A stretch of 64,000 nucleotides of DNA from Daucus carota subsp. sativus (Eukaryota; Streptophyta; Magnoliopsida; Apiales; Apiaceae), in NCBI RefSeq assembly GCF_001625215.2, contig NC_030386.2:21360545-21424544 (forward strand), written 5' to 3'. The position numbers were made by a program, and so were the translations under genes. This document shows positions 1-11,051 of this stretch, piece by piece; within the stretch, counting starts at the first letter, position 1, and each line of letters begins with the position of its first letter. A model generated the notes under the pieces. The model saw only the letters and a list, made by a program, of their open reading frames with translations, ran no database searches and was not told the origin of the DNA.

Positions 1-1536
1 GAAATTAGAATGAGGAAGCATCCAACCTCCAGGGGAAATGATATCGGCAACAACAGCCTCCTTGCCTAGTCCAGATAGACTAATTAGTTGATTATCATAA
101 GAAGAACAGATGGGTTGCCTATTAAACCAAGGTGCAAACCAAAGAGAAACATCTCGACCATTTCCGATGGAGTAAGAGATGTGTTGCAAGGCAATATCTC
201 TGAGCAAAAAAATTTGCTTAATAATCCAAGAAGCATTATAAGGGCATTGCATAGACCATAACGACCCCTTAATGATAGTTTTTTTCACCCAGGAAGCCCA
301 AAGAGAGGTGGAGCAAGGATTTACAACAGCAATAAGATGTTTGAGGATGAATGCTTTATTCCAGTCACGCAAATCTTTTATCCCCAAGCCTCCTTCACTT
401 TTAGGCAAAGTCACCGATTTCCAGGAAACCTTTGCTTTTGTGCGCCGACTATCATGACCATTCCAAAGGAAGTGAGCAATTTTTCTTTGCAGCAATTTAA
501 GCACCGCAACAGGAAGAAGAAAATGGGCAGACCAATAATTCTGAATGCTAAACAGAACAGATGTAATAAGTTGAAGACGGCCGGCGAATGATAGAAACTT
601 CATCACCCAGGATTCAATACGAGCAGTAATTTTAGATATCAAAGGTTGGCAATGAGATGCATGAAGCCCCGTAGCAAGCAAGGGCACTCCCAAAAATTTT
701 GTAGGCAGATTGCCCAATTGAATTCCATACTCTTGGGTAATCCAGGCTTTAAGTTCTGGAGAAGTGTTGGAAGCAAAAAAGGTGCTTTTACAAGCATTAA
801 TTTTTAGCCCAGAGAATGTCTCAAAAGTATCAACTGACTGCATCAAAAGCATTATAGAATCCTTGTCTCCTTTGCAAAAAAGAAGTAAATCATCAGCGAA
901 ACATAAGTGATTCAATTTTGAAGCTTTCATGTTATTCTGGAACTTAAAATTCATATTAGCACCAGCCGAGTTTAAGAGCTCAGACAACACATCCATCAAG
1001 ATCACAAAGATAAAAGGAGAGATGGGATCCCCTTGGCGGATTCCCCTGGAAGCAGAAAAATACCCATTTGCCTCACCATTAACTTTAACCGAGAAGCGAG
1101 CAGAGGAGATGCAAGCATATATCCATTTAATAAAGGGATACGGATAACCCCGAAGAATCAGAACATCAATAATGAACTGCCAATTACAGCAATCAAACGC
1201 CTTGCTAATATCCAATTTAAAAGCCACCCGAGGAGAACTATTACGAACATTGTACCCTTTAAAAACCTCTTGAGCGAGCAAAATGTTGTCAGAAATGTTA
1301 CGCCCTTTCACAAAAGCTGCTTGAGCATTATCAATCAAACCAGGAAGGGTTGCTCTGAGTCTCCTTGCTAAGATTTTTGATATGCATTTATACAATGTGT
1401 TACAACAAGAAATCGGCCTAAAATCAAGCATAGAGGAAGGGTTCTGGCACTTGGGAACAAGGGCATTCATATACAGTTTCACTTGTAAGCTTAAAACTTC
1501 TAGTCCCTTTATATAAACGTTTTTGAAGAATTCAGT
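1..1536 (-). mobile_element. LINE (non-LTR retrotransposon) reverse transcriptase, partial
   Basis: On the minus strand one reading frame stays open from about 1536 to the left edge (about 500 codons), so the element continues outside the window. It encodes the C-terminal part of a plant L1-type ORF2. Visible motifs are DFRPIS (finger region), KLDISKAFD (catalytic block A), GIRQGDPISP (codons at 1024-1038), the catalytic FADD (889-900), and the downstream thumb and linker region ending in a GNGRDVSLWF stretch. The upstream (N-terminal) end near 1500-1536 joins an unrelated dispersed repeat, so this copy seems 5'-truncated, with the endonuclease missing. I saw no stop or frameshift, so it is younger than the LINE at 34-39 kb. 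Confidence 0.85.
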
Positions 1537-1745
1537 GTTGGGCGAATGTGAAATTGCTGCCATAAAAGACTTCTTACGGCAAAGTCATGCTCTCGTTTGT
1601 CAAAAAATCTGAATTCACCGATGTTTGCAATTTCCGTTGAACAAAAAAACTTGACCATTTCTTTGTCTAAAGCAAAATAAACACCCTTAAAAACTTTACA
1701 AAGAGAAGATAACCTGACAACCATTCAACCAACCATGAAGGTGCC
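1536..1745. repeat. Diverged dispersed repeat, copy 1
   Basis: This stretch shares a core (AAATTGCTGCCATAAAAGAC) with 2838-3115, and weaker blocks with 6590-6840 and 23225-23415. On the minus strand it keeps a 71-codon open stretch (1509-1724) with residues SLLWQQF that reappear in copy 2. I do not recognise the family; an old transposon or a duplicated pseudogene is possible. Confidence 0.4.
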
Positions 1746-2112
1746 CGAAGAAGAGGTAAACCAAATACCTACCCCGTTAATTTGGAGTCGTCATTTACCT
1801 AAACTTTAGTGATCTAACTATCCCAGAATGAACTAGAAAATTCATTGACGTGCGGTTGACTTAAATAAATAAAAGTATGATACCTGTCCAGGGGTGGGTG
1901 AGGAAATTAAAAAAGTGAGGTTTTAGGTTGTAAATCTTGAAATGAGTACTTGTAAACAGTTTACTACTAATTCTGTATATTATCGTCAAAAGACAAATGT
2001 TAATTTGCATTTTTCTCACACGCACTAATTAATATGTTCACAGGCTTTTGAATATGGGATGTGTTAAATATGATATGTGTTTATCACATTTTACTCTAGC
2101 TACTAGCTACTA

Positions 2113-2429
2113 CTCCCTCCGTCCCAATGAATTATATACATTGGGATCGGACACGGAGACCAAGAAAAATGGTAAGAAATGAGTAAAGTTAGATGGAAGG
2201 TGGGTAGAGTGGTGGGACCCACATATTTTTTAATAATAGATTTAAGATAGTGGAGTAAAGTAGTGGGTGTAATAGTGTTTTTATTATTATATAATGGAGA
2301 TAGTGGGAGAATGCAGTGGGTGTAGTAGTGTTTTATATTATAAAAAGTTGCTATTTTGGAAATGTATAGAACTGATGACACATTCCAAAAAGAAAACTGT
2401 AAAAAGAAAACTGTATAGAATTGAGGGAG
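2113..2429. mobile_element. Stowaway-type MITE (Tc1/mariner)
   Basis: The element starts CTCCCTCCGTCCCA and ends in the inverted complement TTGAGGGAG, flanked by TA on both sides (2111-2112 and 2430-2431), as expected for a Stowaway MITE with a TA target duplication. About 317 bp, non-coding. The open frame across it on the minus strand is incidental. Confidence 0.85.
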
Positions 2430-2837
2430 TACTATTTTCTGCTTATCGCTAAATCATTGGAAATTTCATGTTTTTTTCGTTTATCACTTGCGGTGGGAGC
2501 TGGGGCTATCATCGCGATTTTGTTGGGGGACAAATTGTCGTTCCCACATACCACGTATACATTTCTCTGATTTTATTATTTTTATTTAACTTTTATGCGC
2601 GCACATTTAAGTTGTACGGTTAAAATAATGATATTATTTGCTGGCAAATAAAATAATATATAGATCAATATTATAATTGTTAAAAAAGTTATATTTCAGT
2701 TATGCAATCAAAATACACGTGCACAAATATGAAATGACAAATAAAGAAAAAAAATCTGATGGAGTAAATGCTTACATGCCATTACCTAGACCTCACTGTG
2801 GCCGTTGCTTTCTTACCGTCACACAATTTTGAATTCT

Positions 2838-3115
2838 AACATTCGGTGAATGCAAAATTGCTGCCATAAAAGACTTCTGTTACTGAGAAGTCACGTTTTT
2901 TTCTTTGTCAAAATTATAGAATAATCGGGAGCTATGGAAAGTGTTAATTTTAGGGCGTTTTGAAGTCTTTCATTGACAAGGTCACACGCACTCTGAGGAG
3001 GCCTAGACTTAAACAGAACGTCCCCGGCCAGGTCTCTCTTTCTAGAATTAAACCAAATTTTCCCATACAAGAAAAATTCCAAACATTGTTTTCTCCGATA
3101 TATACCGGTCTTCAA
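2838..3115. repeat. Diverged dispersed repeat, copy 2
   Basis: Second copy of the family at 1536-1745. It has the shared core at 2850-2875, a GACAAGGTCACACGCACTC block and an AACAGAACGTCCCCGGCCAG block that match the pattern at 6753-6790 and 23280-23390. On the minus strand the last block reads KRDLAGDVLF, close to KKDLAGVLF in copy 3. Confidence 0.4.
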
Positions 3116-4119
3116 GAAATATACAGACATATCAAAGGTTTTTATATTTTTATATTACAGTGGCCATAAAAAGAAAAAATAAGAAGAAGATAAATATTTC
3201 CTTGTACGGCCCCCTCCTTCTAGAGAAAGGATTTTATCAAATCTTCCGATATACAACATCTAACAAAAATATTACATTTCGGTCAGATTATGAACTGTGT
3301 GCAGCCCTCTTCGTCCCTCCTATCCGCAGCGTGTTCCTTTACGGTTTTTCTTATTCTGAAAATAAATAGGTTCTACACACCAGCATGATCCAAATAAACC
3401 GGCATTATAGGCGCAAAATAAATCTTTTTTTTTTTTGAAAAATTCGTACTTGCATGAGATAGAATCCGGAGCAACAGTTAGCCACCCCATTAGACCTGAC
3501 ATAGAATATGCCACCCTTGCCAAGTTATAAGCCGCACTATTCGCACGTCTATACACAAACAAGATTAACACCTCGTCAAAGTGTTTAATAATATCAACAC
3601 AATCTTCAACAATCGTCTGAAAAAGAAAGTAAAGAAAAAGAAAGTAAAACTTCCATTTCTATAATATCACGGACATCCATCTAAATAAATCTTATCTTGT
3701 TGACATCATTAATTCAACGTATTAAAAGTTTTGCATCCGTCAACCCGCTTCTAAAAATGAAACTTTCATTCCAAAAATATCATAGCCATCTATCAACAAA
3801 AAAAGATTCTAAGTTGATTCTATCAACAGTATTTTAAAATTTTATTACCCAGCTCTTCTTTAAAATTAGACATGAAATAAATAATTTTAAAAAGACACTT
3901 GAAAAATAATTTATGAAGACGTAATGTTTTTTTTTTTTTTTTTGACGACGAAGATGTAATGTTAAAAAGACACATGAAATATAATTTTAGAGGCCAATAA
4001 GTGATGAGTAACATGTGTCGTTGAAAATGGACTATACTCTGTATCACTGTATCATTGAGGTAGTGGCCATATAAATTTCTACACCGAAGTTTCGGACTTG
4101 TGATGTAGTATCTCTTCTC
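3116..4119. other. Intergenic region upstream of carboxylesterase 1
   Basis: AT-rich sequence with poly-T/poly-A runs (about 3422-3436, 3925-3942). I see no gene or clear mobile element. Its last few hundred bases are presumably the promoter of the gene at 4227. Confidence 0.5.
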
Positions 4120-4127
4120 TATATAAA
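4120..4127 (+). promoter_or_regulatory. TATA box of carboxylesterase 1
   Basis: TATATAAA, 107 bp before the ATG at 4227. The same CTATATAAACTA string lies upstream of the paralog at 26188, which supports it as the functional core promoter. Confidence 0.7.
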
Positions 4128-4226
4128 CTAACCATGCTGCATCACATTTACATCTAACCCTTTCGCACTACTTCAAGAAGCAAAACACAAACACATACAA
4201 ACCACACTTGTCTTAAATTTCTTGAC

Positions 4227-5198
4227 ATGAGTTCTCTTGTCCAAATGATGAATTCTCCTCCTGATCAACTAGACTTGAAAACCACTGACATTGCTCACGA
4301 ATTCCCTCCATTTCTTACGGTTTACAAAAATGGAACCATCAAGAGGAATGTTGGCAGCCCATTTATGCCTGCCCCGGAAAATCTAAACGGTGTAAGAACA
4401 AAAGATGTGGTGGTTTCATCTCATCCCAAAGTTACTGCTCGTATTTTCTTGCCAGAGTCTTTGACACCGGGAGAGAAACTCCCGGTGTTGGTTTATATTC
4501 ACGGTGGCGGATTCTGCGTAGAATCCGCCTTGTCGTATTTCTACACTCCTTACGCTGCGTCCATTGCTTCCACTTGCAACGCTATCGTTGTTTCGGTTGA
4601 CTACCGACTCGCGCCCGAACATCGAATTCCCGCGTGTTATGATGATTCATGGGAGGCCTTGAAATGGGTTGTTTCTCATGCATCCAGGTCGGGTCCGGAC
4701 CCATGGGTAAACGAGCATGCTGATTTCGGGCGGGTTTTTCTGGCGGGTGATAGTGCTGGAGCTAATATTTCGCACACATTGGCTGCTTGGGCGGGGGTAA
4801 AAGGACTCGAATCGGATGTTAAGATTTCGGGTGTGATTATGGTCCATCCGTTTTTCGGGGATGGCAAGCCCGACGGTTTATGGGATTTTTGTTGCTCCGA
4901 TGGGACAGGGCTTGATGACCCGAGATTGAACCCGGCAGCGGATCCGGCTCTGTTGGAGAAGCTTGCGTGTGGGAAAGTGTTGATTTGTACTGCTGAGAAT
5001 GATATATTGAGACCGAGGGGTTGGAGTTATTTTGAGGCTCTAAAAGAGAGTGAGTGGAAAGGAGAGGTTGAGATTGTGGAAACAAAGGGGATGGGTCATG
5101 TGTTTCACCTGTTCAACCCGAATTGTGAAGAGGCCGTATCACTGATGAAATTGGTAGCATCGTTCATGAAAGATGACAAGGTCCTTTCTTTGTTATAG
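4227..5198 (+). CDS. Carboxylesterase (CXE, alpha/beta-hydrolase fold 3), copy 1
   Basis: Complete intronless ORF of 323 aa, the usual length for plant CXE enzymes (the family of HSR203J, 2-hydroxyisoflavanone dehydratase, tuliposide-converting enzymes and GID1). The oxyanion motif HGGG is at residues 92-95, the nucleophile Ser176 lies in GDSAG (174-178), Asp259 follows AEN, and His291 lies in GMGHVFH, so the triad is intact. No signal peptide or membrane segment, so probably cytosolic. The YRLAPEH motif is at about 126-132. Family members hydrolyse small carboxylic esters or act as dehydratases; the substrate here cannot be read from sequence. The ATG at 4227 has an upstream TATA box at a normal distance. 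It is roughly 85 % identical to the copy at 26188 and more distant from those at 31508 and 40437. Frequent CCGG/CGGG codons make it more GC-rich than its surroundings. Confidence 0.93.
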   Translation: MSSLVQMMNSPPDQLDLKTTDIAHEFPPFLTVYKNGTIKRNVGSPFMPAPENLNGVRTKDVVVSSHPKVTARIFLPESLTPGEKLPVLVYIHGGGFCVESALSYFYTPYAASIASTCNAIVVSVDYRLAPEHRIPACYDDSWEALKWVVSHASRSGPDPWVNEHADFGRVFLAGDSAGANISHTLAAWAGVKGLESDVKISGVIMVHPFFGDGKPDGLWDFCCSDGTGLDDPRLNPAADPALLEKLACGKVLICTAENDILRPRGWSYFEALKESEWKGEVEIVETKGMGHVFHLFNPNCEEAVSLMKLVASFMKDDKVLSLL

Positions 5199-5527
5199 AT
5201 CGCTAAGCTTGTATATCCAAGCTCATGTTGACATGCCATTGTGCTGGTAGATATAATCATATGTTCTTATGAACGAGATATGCTGATGAGGTTTGTGGGT
5301 TTGTAATATTATATCAGTTGACAAATTTATTTATCATGTATTTACGATGTTTTAAAAGATATTCAATGGATTTGATAAAAATACTTGTATTCGATAAATT
5401 TGTATATGTAATCCTCAGTGATAATCTGTTGAGATATGAAATCCGATTGTTTCTACGTGTTTAGATTGTTTTTTTTTTGAGAGAACGTATTTAGATTGTT
5501 GATAAATATGATTTTTGGATTGACATC

Positions 5528-5667
5528 ATCTTTTAATTTCTCAATAATCAGCTGAATGTGACCAATGTTCAGCAACTTTGTCACACACTCTCTTTATATC
5601 TTTTAATCTTTAAATAATCAGCTGAATGTGACCAATGTTCAGCGACTTTGTCATACACTCTCTTTAT
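5528..5667. repeat. 70-bp tandem duplication
   Basis: Two copies, 5528-5597 and 5598-5667, aligned by AATAATCAGCTGAATGTGAC at 5543 and again at 5613. A few substitutions separate them. Confidence 0.85.
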
Positions 5668-5761
5668 ATCAATTTCATGACAAAGTTAAAATAAGAACGC
5701 GTCTGATTTTAATTGTTTAACATTCAAACTCTTGTTCGGCCTCCACAAAAAAGTCTTTTTC

Positions 5762-5955
5762 GTGTTGCATTACTTGATAATCTACTGCTCCTATAAAGAA
5801 TCTACCTACCAGGTAGGTATCTTGTGTCGATTTCACTTAATGACGTTATTTTGTTTTGTGTTGCATCGCTTGATAATTAACTGCTAAGTCTACGAACAAT
5901 CTACCTAACAGGTATCAGGTATCAGAGTGTGCCTAATTTCATTTAATGACTCTGT
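5762..5955. repeat. About 96-bp diverged tandem duplication
   Basis: GTGTTGCAT...CTTGATAAT and the AATCTACCTA(C/A)CAGGTA block occur at 5762-5857 and again at 5858-5955, with substitutions and small indels. Confidence 0.75.
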
Positions 5956-6589
5956 TTTTTTTACTTTCTTGTTCCTCATCTTCTATAGTAATCATGTTAA
6001 ATGCCTCCATCTCTTTAAACTCATTGTGTTGGGTAGTCATTCAAACTTAACTAATCTAAAAAAGAAATTCAAAATAAATTGAACTCTCACACACAATATT
6101 CTCACCATGTCATAAGAAATGACTTCATTTTAATGTTTAATTTTTTAAGAGATATTTAATACTTTTAGTCGATGTAAACCGTAACAAATAGAAAGTTCAA
6201 TCATCAATGTTTTAAATCTATACGAAAAGAAAAGGTACGAAGTTCAAAGGCTTAAACCAGCCTAACAAGACAAACTTGTAATATGGCTATTCAACTTTTA
6301 AGATAACAAGCTGAACATTTAAAATCTTTTGTGCAGTCGTCTAATTAATGGCGAGCTTCACTGAGATTCATTTCATGTGCAATTTCTTCATTTTATCAAC
6401 TTACTAAACAAGCCTAGTAATTTTGCATATGCATCGCTCAGAGTCTTCGACATGTTAGATGCAACGGAGCCCATGTTCGGATGGACATCCGCGGATCCTA
6501 AATAATAAAAGGATTTGTATGATGTACCCATGTACTGGTTCTAAACACTAAATTTTATATATTTGAGACATTTTAATTGGTGTATTTGT

Positions 6590-6840
6590 TTTTTACATGT
6601 GTTTATATGATTTCTCGTGTTTTCTCATACATTTACATGAATTTTGTAAAATTGTTCCCGTGAAAAACTTTATTACTACAAAGTCATCCACTCGTTTGAG
6701 GATGTGTTTTTCTATGTCTTTTGCTGGCATGGTCACAAGGCCATCTAGAATTACATGTGTTGGAAACAGGACACCAGCCAAGTCTTTCTTCGTACATCTA
6801 AACTTATTTGAAGCAAGATCAGTTTCCAAAAGTTGTTGCT
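6590..6840. repeat. Diverged dispersed repeat, copy 3
   Basis: Aligns in order with copies 1, 2 and 4 through the blocks AAAGTCATCCACTCGT, GGTCACAAGG and ACACCAGCCAAGTCTTTCTT. The minus strand is open for 78 codons and includes KKDLAGVLF and a VDDFVVIKF stretch. It looks like a relic of a coding sequence, but I cannot name it. Confidence 0.4.
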
Positions 6841-6888
6841 AGATACAAATTTTTTCAAAACCTGCTAGGTACAAATCTTTAAGAAATA

Positions 6889-6988
6889 AATAATAGTACA
6901 TTATAAGATTTATATAATCTAATTTAGTTTTTTTTGAAAATAATAGTACATAATAAGATTTATATAATCTAGTTTAGTTAAAATATAA
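6889..6988. repeat. 50-bp tandem duplication
   Basis: TAATAGTACAT...AAGATTTATATAATCTA...TTTAGTT occurs twice with a 50-bp period (6891 and 6941). AT-rich. Confidence 0.8.
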
Positions 6989-7099
6989 ACATACTGTAAT
7001 AATAAAAGGAAGAAAATAAAATATACGGTCCAACAAAGAATTAAGACTTGATGGATCGTCTATTGATATCATCCAACTAAAATATAAACTAGTATGTTT

Positions 7100-7114
7100 G
7101 CCCGCGTTGCGGGC
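7100..7114 (-). other. Helitron 3'-terminal hairpin
   Basis: A perfect 6-bp GC stem with a GTT/AAC loop, 7 nt from the terminal CTAG at 7092-7089. It stands out in a background of more than 75 % A+T. Confidence 0.8.
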
Positions 7115-8099
7115 TGTACAATTAAATTTTTTTTTCAATATTATGGAAAAAGTTTTATATTTATTTTTCCAAATTTTTACAATAAATCTTTAATTTAACT
7201 TAATTAAATAATAAATTTTTATTTAATTTTTATTTTAAGAAATAGTTTGTTCATTTTCGTTATGTTCTCTTTCTCCTCTCTTTAATTGTGTTTTTGCGGA
7301 TAATTTATGTTTTGCAATTAGATTTTTGGTTTTGGTTTTGAAATGTAAAGAATTTAATGTACATTCCCCGCACATTAATATTTTTTCAATGTTAACTAAT
7401 AAGAAAATTATTTTATATTATAGGAACGGTATAAAATAAATATTTTCCAGTGTTACGGGTGGTACATTTAATTTTTTTAAAATATTAAAATAAAGTTTCA
7501 TATTTATTATTTAAAAAGTAAGTTTTGTTACTTCTTTGTTAAATAAATCTCAAATATTGTTTTTGATCAGAAGCGCCTGACTTGTTGCATCCAAGAAGTC
7601 TTGGCCTCGTAATGATTACTCCAGTGAGTACATCATTTATTCTCTGTCAAATTTAATAAATTTACGCGATGAAAGCAATAATTTAACAGCGTTGATTGTG
7701 ATAGCCAACAGTTTAGACTGGACTCTAGCGACTGAAGTAAATATGGGATTTGTCCAAATAACTTGTTAAAGCTCAAATCTCTACGAAGAAACAAAGCTTA
7801 TATGACCAAAATAAAAAAAAATTAAGTGCAATAATATCATGAATAAGAACTTCATGCATGCTGCAGAAGCTCACCACAACAACCAAATATATAGTACTAA
7901 GCATTGGCGGAAAGACAATCCCATAATCATAATTTTATTCAACAAAAGGGCATACTCTAAAGCTCTGCTGTGTTAAACAGTCGCAAGAAACGAACCCAAA
8001 CCAATGAAGTATTCGACATATCACAGGTAGAAAAACTATATAAGTTCAGTACAAAGGTAGTATTATGCTTAATGTAGCAGACAAAATAGATTTGGTATA
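7115..8099. other. Helitron 3' portion, non-coding
   Basis: AT-rich. Includes a diverged second version of the terminal region near 7437-7500 (GTTACGGGTGGTACATTTAAT, compare TTGCGGGCTGTACAATTAAA at 7108). I see no exon. Confidence 0.5.
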
Positions 8100-8640
8100 G
8101 ACAAATTTTTTGAGATACTCGTCCACAGCTGTGTATTTGACATAGGATATAGTGCTCAAACCTCCACACCAAATGAAGGTTCAATCTCAAAGCTGGTTCA
8201 ATCTCCCTTCATAAATGTAGAATGACTGATAAATAGCAGCACATTGATCGGATTTGGGGGATTCTACAAAGAGTTTAACATAAAGGACAAAAAAACTTAG
8301 TAAACAACTTTGCCAGGATCAGTAAGATAATGGCCAATTATTATAATAACTTGAAGCAAAAAAATTTAGAAAATTCCTCACCTTCAATGTTCTTCAGGAC
8401 TTGCTCCGGTCAATTATTATAATAATGTGAAGCAAAAAAATTTAAATAATTCCTCACCTTCAATGTTCTTCAGGACTTGCTCTTCTGGAACATATATCTT
8501 CTCAAGAGTTTTGCCTATCTTTTTCTCCCACAAAGACAGAACATCATTGAAAGAAAGTGTAATGTCCTCGGGTCATCTACAGCTTATATAGTGTAGGTTG
8601 CAATGTCTTCTTACTTGTTAAATGCCAGTGTGCATTCAGA
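8100..8640 (-). pseudogene. Isoflavone reductase / phenylcoumaran benzylic ether reductase-like fragment
   Basis: Two decayed exons of an NmrA-like NADPH-dependent reductase. Minus strand 8640-8458 reads EDIATYTI, AVDDPRTL (with stops between) and then WEKKIGKTLEKIYVPEEQ, the family's C-terminal signature, ending at a GTGAGG donor. The next exon starts after TTTGTAG at 8263 and reads INVLLFISHSTF, FEIEPSFGVE and, after a frameshift, VKYTAVDEYLKKFV at 8100. At least four in-frame stops and one frameshift rule out function. The segment before SFN is shortened by about 12 residues. The N-terminal Rossmann half is not visible. It lies inside the Helitron in the element's own direction, so it is most likely captured cargo. 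Confidence 0.85.
8333..8484. repeat. 76-bp tandem duplication across an exon-intron border
   Basis: CAATTATTATAATAA...CCTCACCTTCAATG...AGGACTTGCTC occurs at 8333-8408 and 8409-8484. It duplicates the last 24 bp of the reductase exon together with its donor site and the first intron bases. Confidence 0.85.
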
Positions 8641-10958
8641 CCAAAACTGGTGTTGAGCCTTATGCAACTTTCTAATGAAGCTTTTATAGTGTACACACTA
8701 CTTTCCTGCAAATGGAGGATTTGGATCTTAATGGAAATATGTCAAATATAAATCATTGGTAGTTGGAAACTATAGACAGGTATTGCAGAAAGCAAACAGA
8801 ACATATATGCATTGCTGAAAAAAAAGCTAAAAATAGTATTACAAAAACGAAGGAGTCATTTCAGATTAGACTAAAAAGAGGCAAGAACCTAAAGAGAGAA
8901 GAAGCTTTACCAGAGTTTCAATTAATTTTGAAAATTTGAAATGTAATAGACGATTTAGGCGAGAGAATGACAGAAGGACGGAAAGAGTATAATTACGTAG
9001 AAATAAGAGTATAATTAGAATGCCATTTTTAGTTAAATGAATCAAGACTTGATGACTACTTTATATATCATATTGAAAGCACTCAACAGATGACCTGAAT
9101 TTCTGGGGATGCATTATGCCTTTCTCCATTCCGATAGCAATTCTTACAACTTTCATACAGCTAACTATTGTCATAGTAAGGCTCTACAGTTGATGATAAA
9201 TAAAACTTCCACAAATAAGCCGATGAAAAAGATGAAAAACATGTGTTAGTTAACATATACATACCTGCTGAACCCAACTACCATGAAATAAATCCCTTGA
9301 CCAAATGATCAGCTAACAACATTTGTTCCAGTGGTCTGATCATATTTGATATATAGTCATGCTCGAGTTGTTCAGCATGTCATGAATGTACTGAGCCATG
9401 GTCTAATTCACAAAATACAGCATTGTTGAAGCAATAAAAATGCTAGATCATTTTTTGTAATAGAACAAAATGGTGTAAATTCAGAAGTCTTTATTGCTAC
9501 TCTTTTGTGTGCATACCTCATGGCCTCTATATCCTCATTGTCTTTGATATTCTGCTAGTGAGAAAAACAGCTGCATATTCTCTCTTTCTCTTGATGATTT
9601 CCTATGCCTTGTGAAGAAACTGAATCGGGTTAGAACGTTCTATTCCATTTATTTCTGGAACTAAGACGTGTAAGAAATGAAATTGATTTCCCCATTGCTT
9701 CACGGCTCTAGAAGCATCAGCCATCTCAGCCACTCTGTAGCCACCAATGTTCCTAGTGAGCAAGACCAATGCAATAACAACTCCATTTCTCGACTTCTGG
9801 CTTGTTGCATCCATTTAGAGTCTTATCCCTAGAAAGATTACTCTTCTGAAAGGTTGTATCTGCCAACATTATGTTTATAAATTATATAATATATAGGCGT
9901 ACAGAGGTGTAGCATATAATACAGTACAGTTAAGTTCTAAACAGAATTGCAAAATTACAACAGGAAATGCAATCATTTTTATTGACAGATTACATCTTAG
10001 AAAGTTGCAAATTTGTCGAATTGTATGTATTTTAATCAAATTAAAAATATTTTTTACTTATTTGGATGAGTAAAGAGATTCTTTAAATATTATGGAATCA
10101 TGAAATCATAGTGAAGTAAAAGTAAGACATACCACTCCAAGCTTGGCCTTGATTTCTTGATTTCATCAAGTGAAAATGACATGGTAATCAGATCACTGCC
10201 AGAACTCCACTCATTCAGTCCCAGATCTTATTGGCGTCTTATCATCTTGCAGATTGCTGACTCCATCCAAAATTATAAGCAGAGTTAAACACAGTAGAAA
10301 GCCTCTTAGTCAAACGGTTAAAAACCCTCTTCATTTAGAAAATGAAATTTATTATAAACTGTTAATAACATGAATCAAGAAAGAAATCAAGCAAATAGAA
10401 ATTTATTAAAGACGGGAATCAAGAAAGAAATCAAGAAAATAGAAATTTAATAAAGACAGGAATCAAGAAAGAAATCAAGCAAATATAAATTTATTAAAGA
10501 CAGGAATCAAGAAAGAAATCAAGCAAATAGAAGTTTTCAGTGTTATGTGACTGAAGCTGTTTGTGCAAATGGAAATTGGGGCAAATTCTTTAAATATAAT
10601 TCCTATAACATTTTCCTAATATTTTTGTGAGTGGAAATCTCTTAATACTTCCTAACAGGATAGGGAATTAAAAAGGACTGGAATTAATATAATTAAGATG
10701 AATATACTATAAATTATTCTTGTAACATAATTACAAACAAAATACAAATAATATATATTTACAAATAAATTACACAAAATATATTATAATTCATTTAGAC
10801 AGAATGTATAAATGATTTCTATGTTGTATGGAATCAAACTTAAATGGGAACCTTAATATCCTACCCTCATAAAATTAATCCAAAATAAATTCAAAGGTCC
10901 CCAGTTTAGGTCTTTGTATTATATATATGCTTCTACACAGAGTCTAAGGAAGGCATAC
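8641..10958 (-). other. Helitron interior with unidentified exon-like fragments
   Basis: Several minus-strand stretches end in plausible splice sites but I cannot name them. About 10270-10150 has a frame with DLITMSFSLDEIKK before a GTATGT donor. About 9860-9480 starts after TTGGCAG and ends at GTATGC. About 9410-9290 starts after GAATTAG and ends at GTAGTT. All carry stops. Sequence at about 8995-8900 repeats the 5' leader-like stretch at 12310-12190 in diverged form, which suggests capture of two related copies or an internal duplication. A 44-bp minisatellite lies at 10373-10532. Confidence 0.4.
10373..10532. repeat. 44-bp minisatellite, about 3.7 copies
   Basis: AATCAAGAAAGAAATCAAGC begins at 10373, 10417 (GAAA variant), 10461 and 10505, an exact 44-bp period with few substitutions. 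It lies inside the Helitron. Confidence 0.9.
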
Positions 10959-11051
10959 CTTGCTAGAATTGCATCGTATTGATTCAGAATGTAGGCAAAA
11001 TTCCTCTGACAATGAAGTAGGATAGAGTCTTACATATTTCTTCCCAACAAT
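10959..11051 (-). pseudogene. JmjC-domain demethylase (JMJD5/JMJ30-like) single exon fragment
   Basis: A 93-bp exon between a TTTACAG acceptor and a GTATGC donor encodes IVGKKYVRLYPTSLSEE and, further on, HSES...CNSS. This matches the exon after the HH.D iron-binding strand of plant JMJD5/JMJ30 histone/protein hydroxylases (recognised from memory). The exons before and after it are absent from the surrounding 1 kb, so it is an isolated captured fragment in the Helitron, on the element's coding strand. Both splice sites are preserved. Confidence 0.75.

Larger units (their letters stand above)
5199..7088. other. 3' flank of carboxylesterase 1 and intergenic region
   Basis: Contains the 3' UTR, two small tandem duplications (5528-5667, 5762-5955), one dispersed repeat copy (6590-6840) and a 50-bp duplication (6889-6988), all listed separately. 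I see no gene. The region ends at the 3' terminus of the Helitron. Confidence 0.5.

Noticed and set aside
6593-6829. Cytochrome P450 fragment
   Set aside because: KKDLAGVLF recalls a P450 helix, but no heme-binding or other P450 motif is near, and the other copies do not support it.
9480-10270. DNA mismatch-repair (PMS1-like) exons in the Helitron
   Set aside because: One stretch (SFSLDEIKK) is vaguely similar, but neighbouring exon-like pieces do not match and the reading frame is broken.
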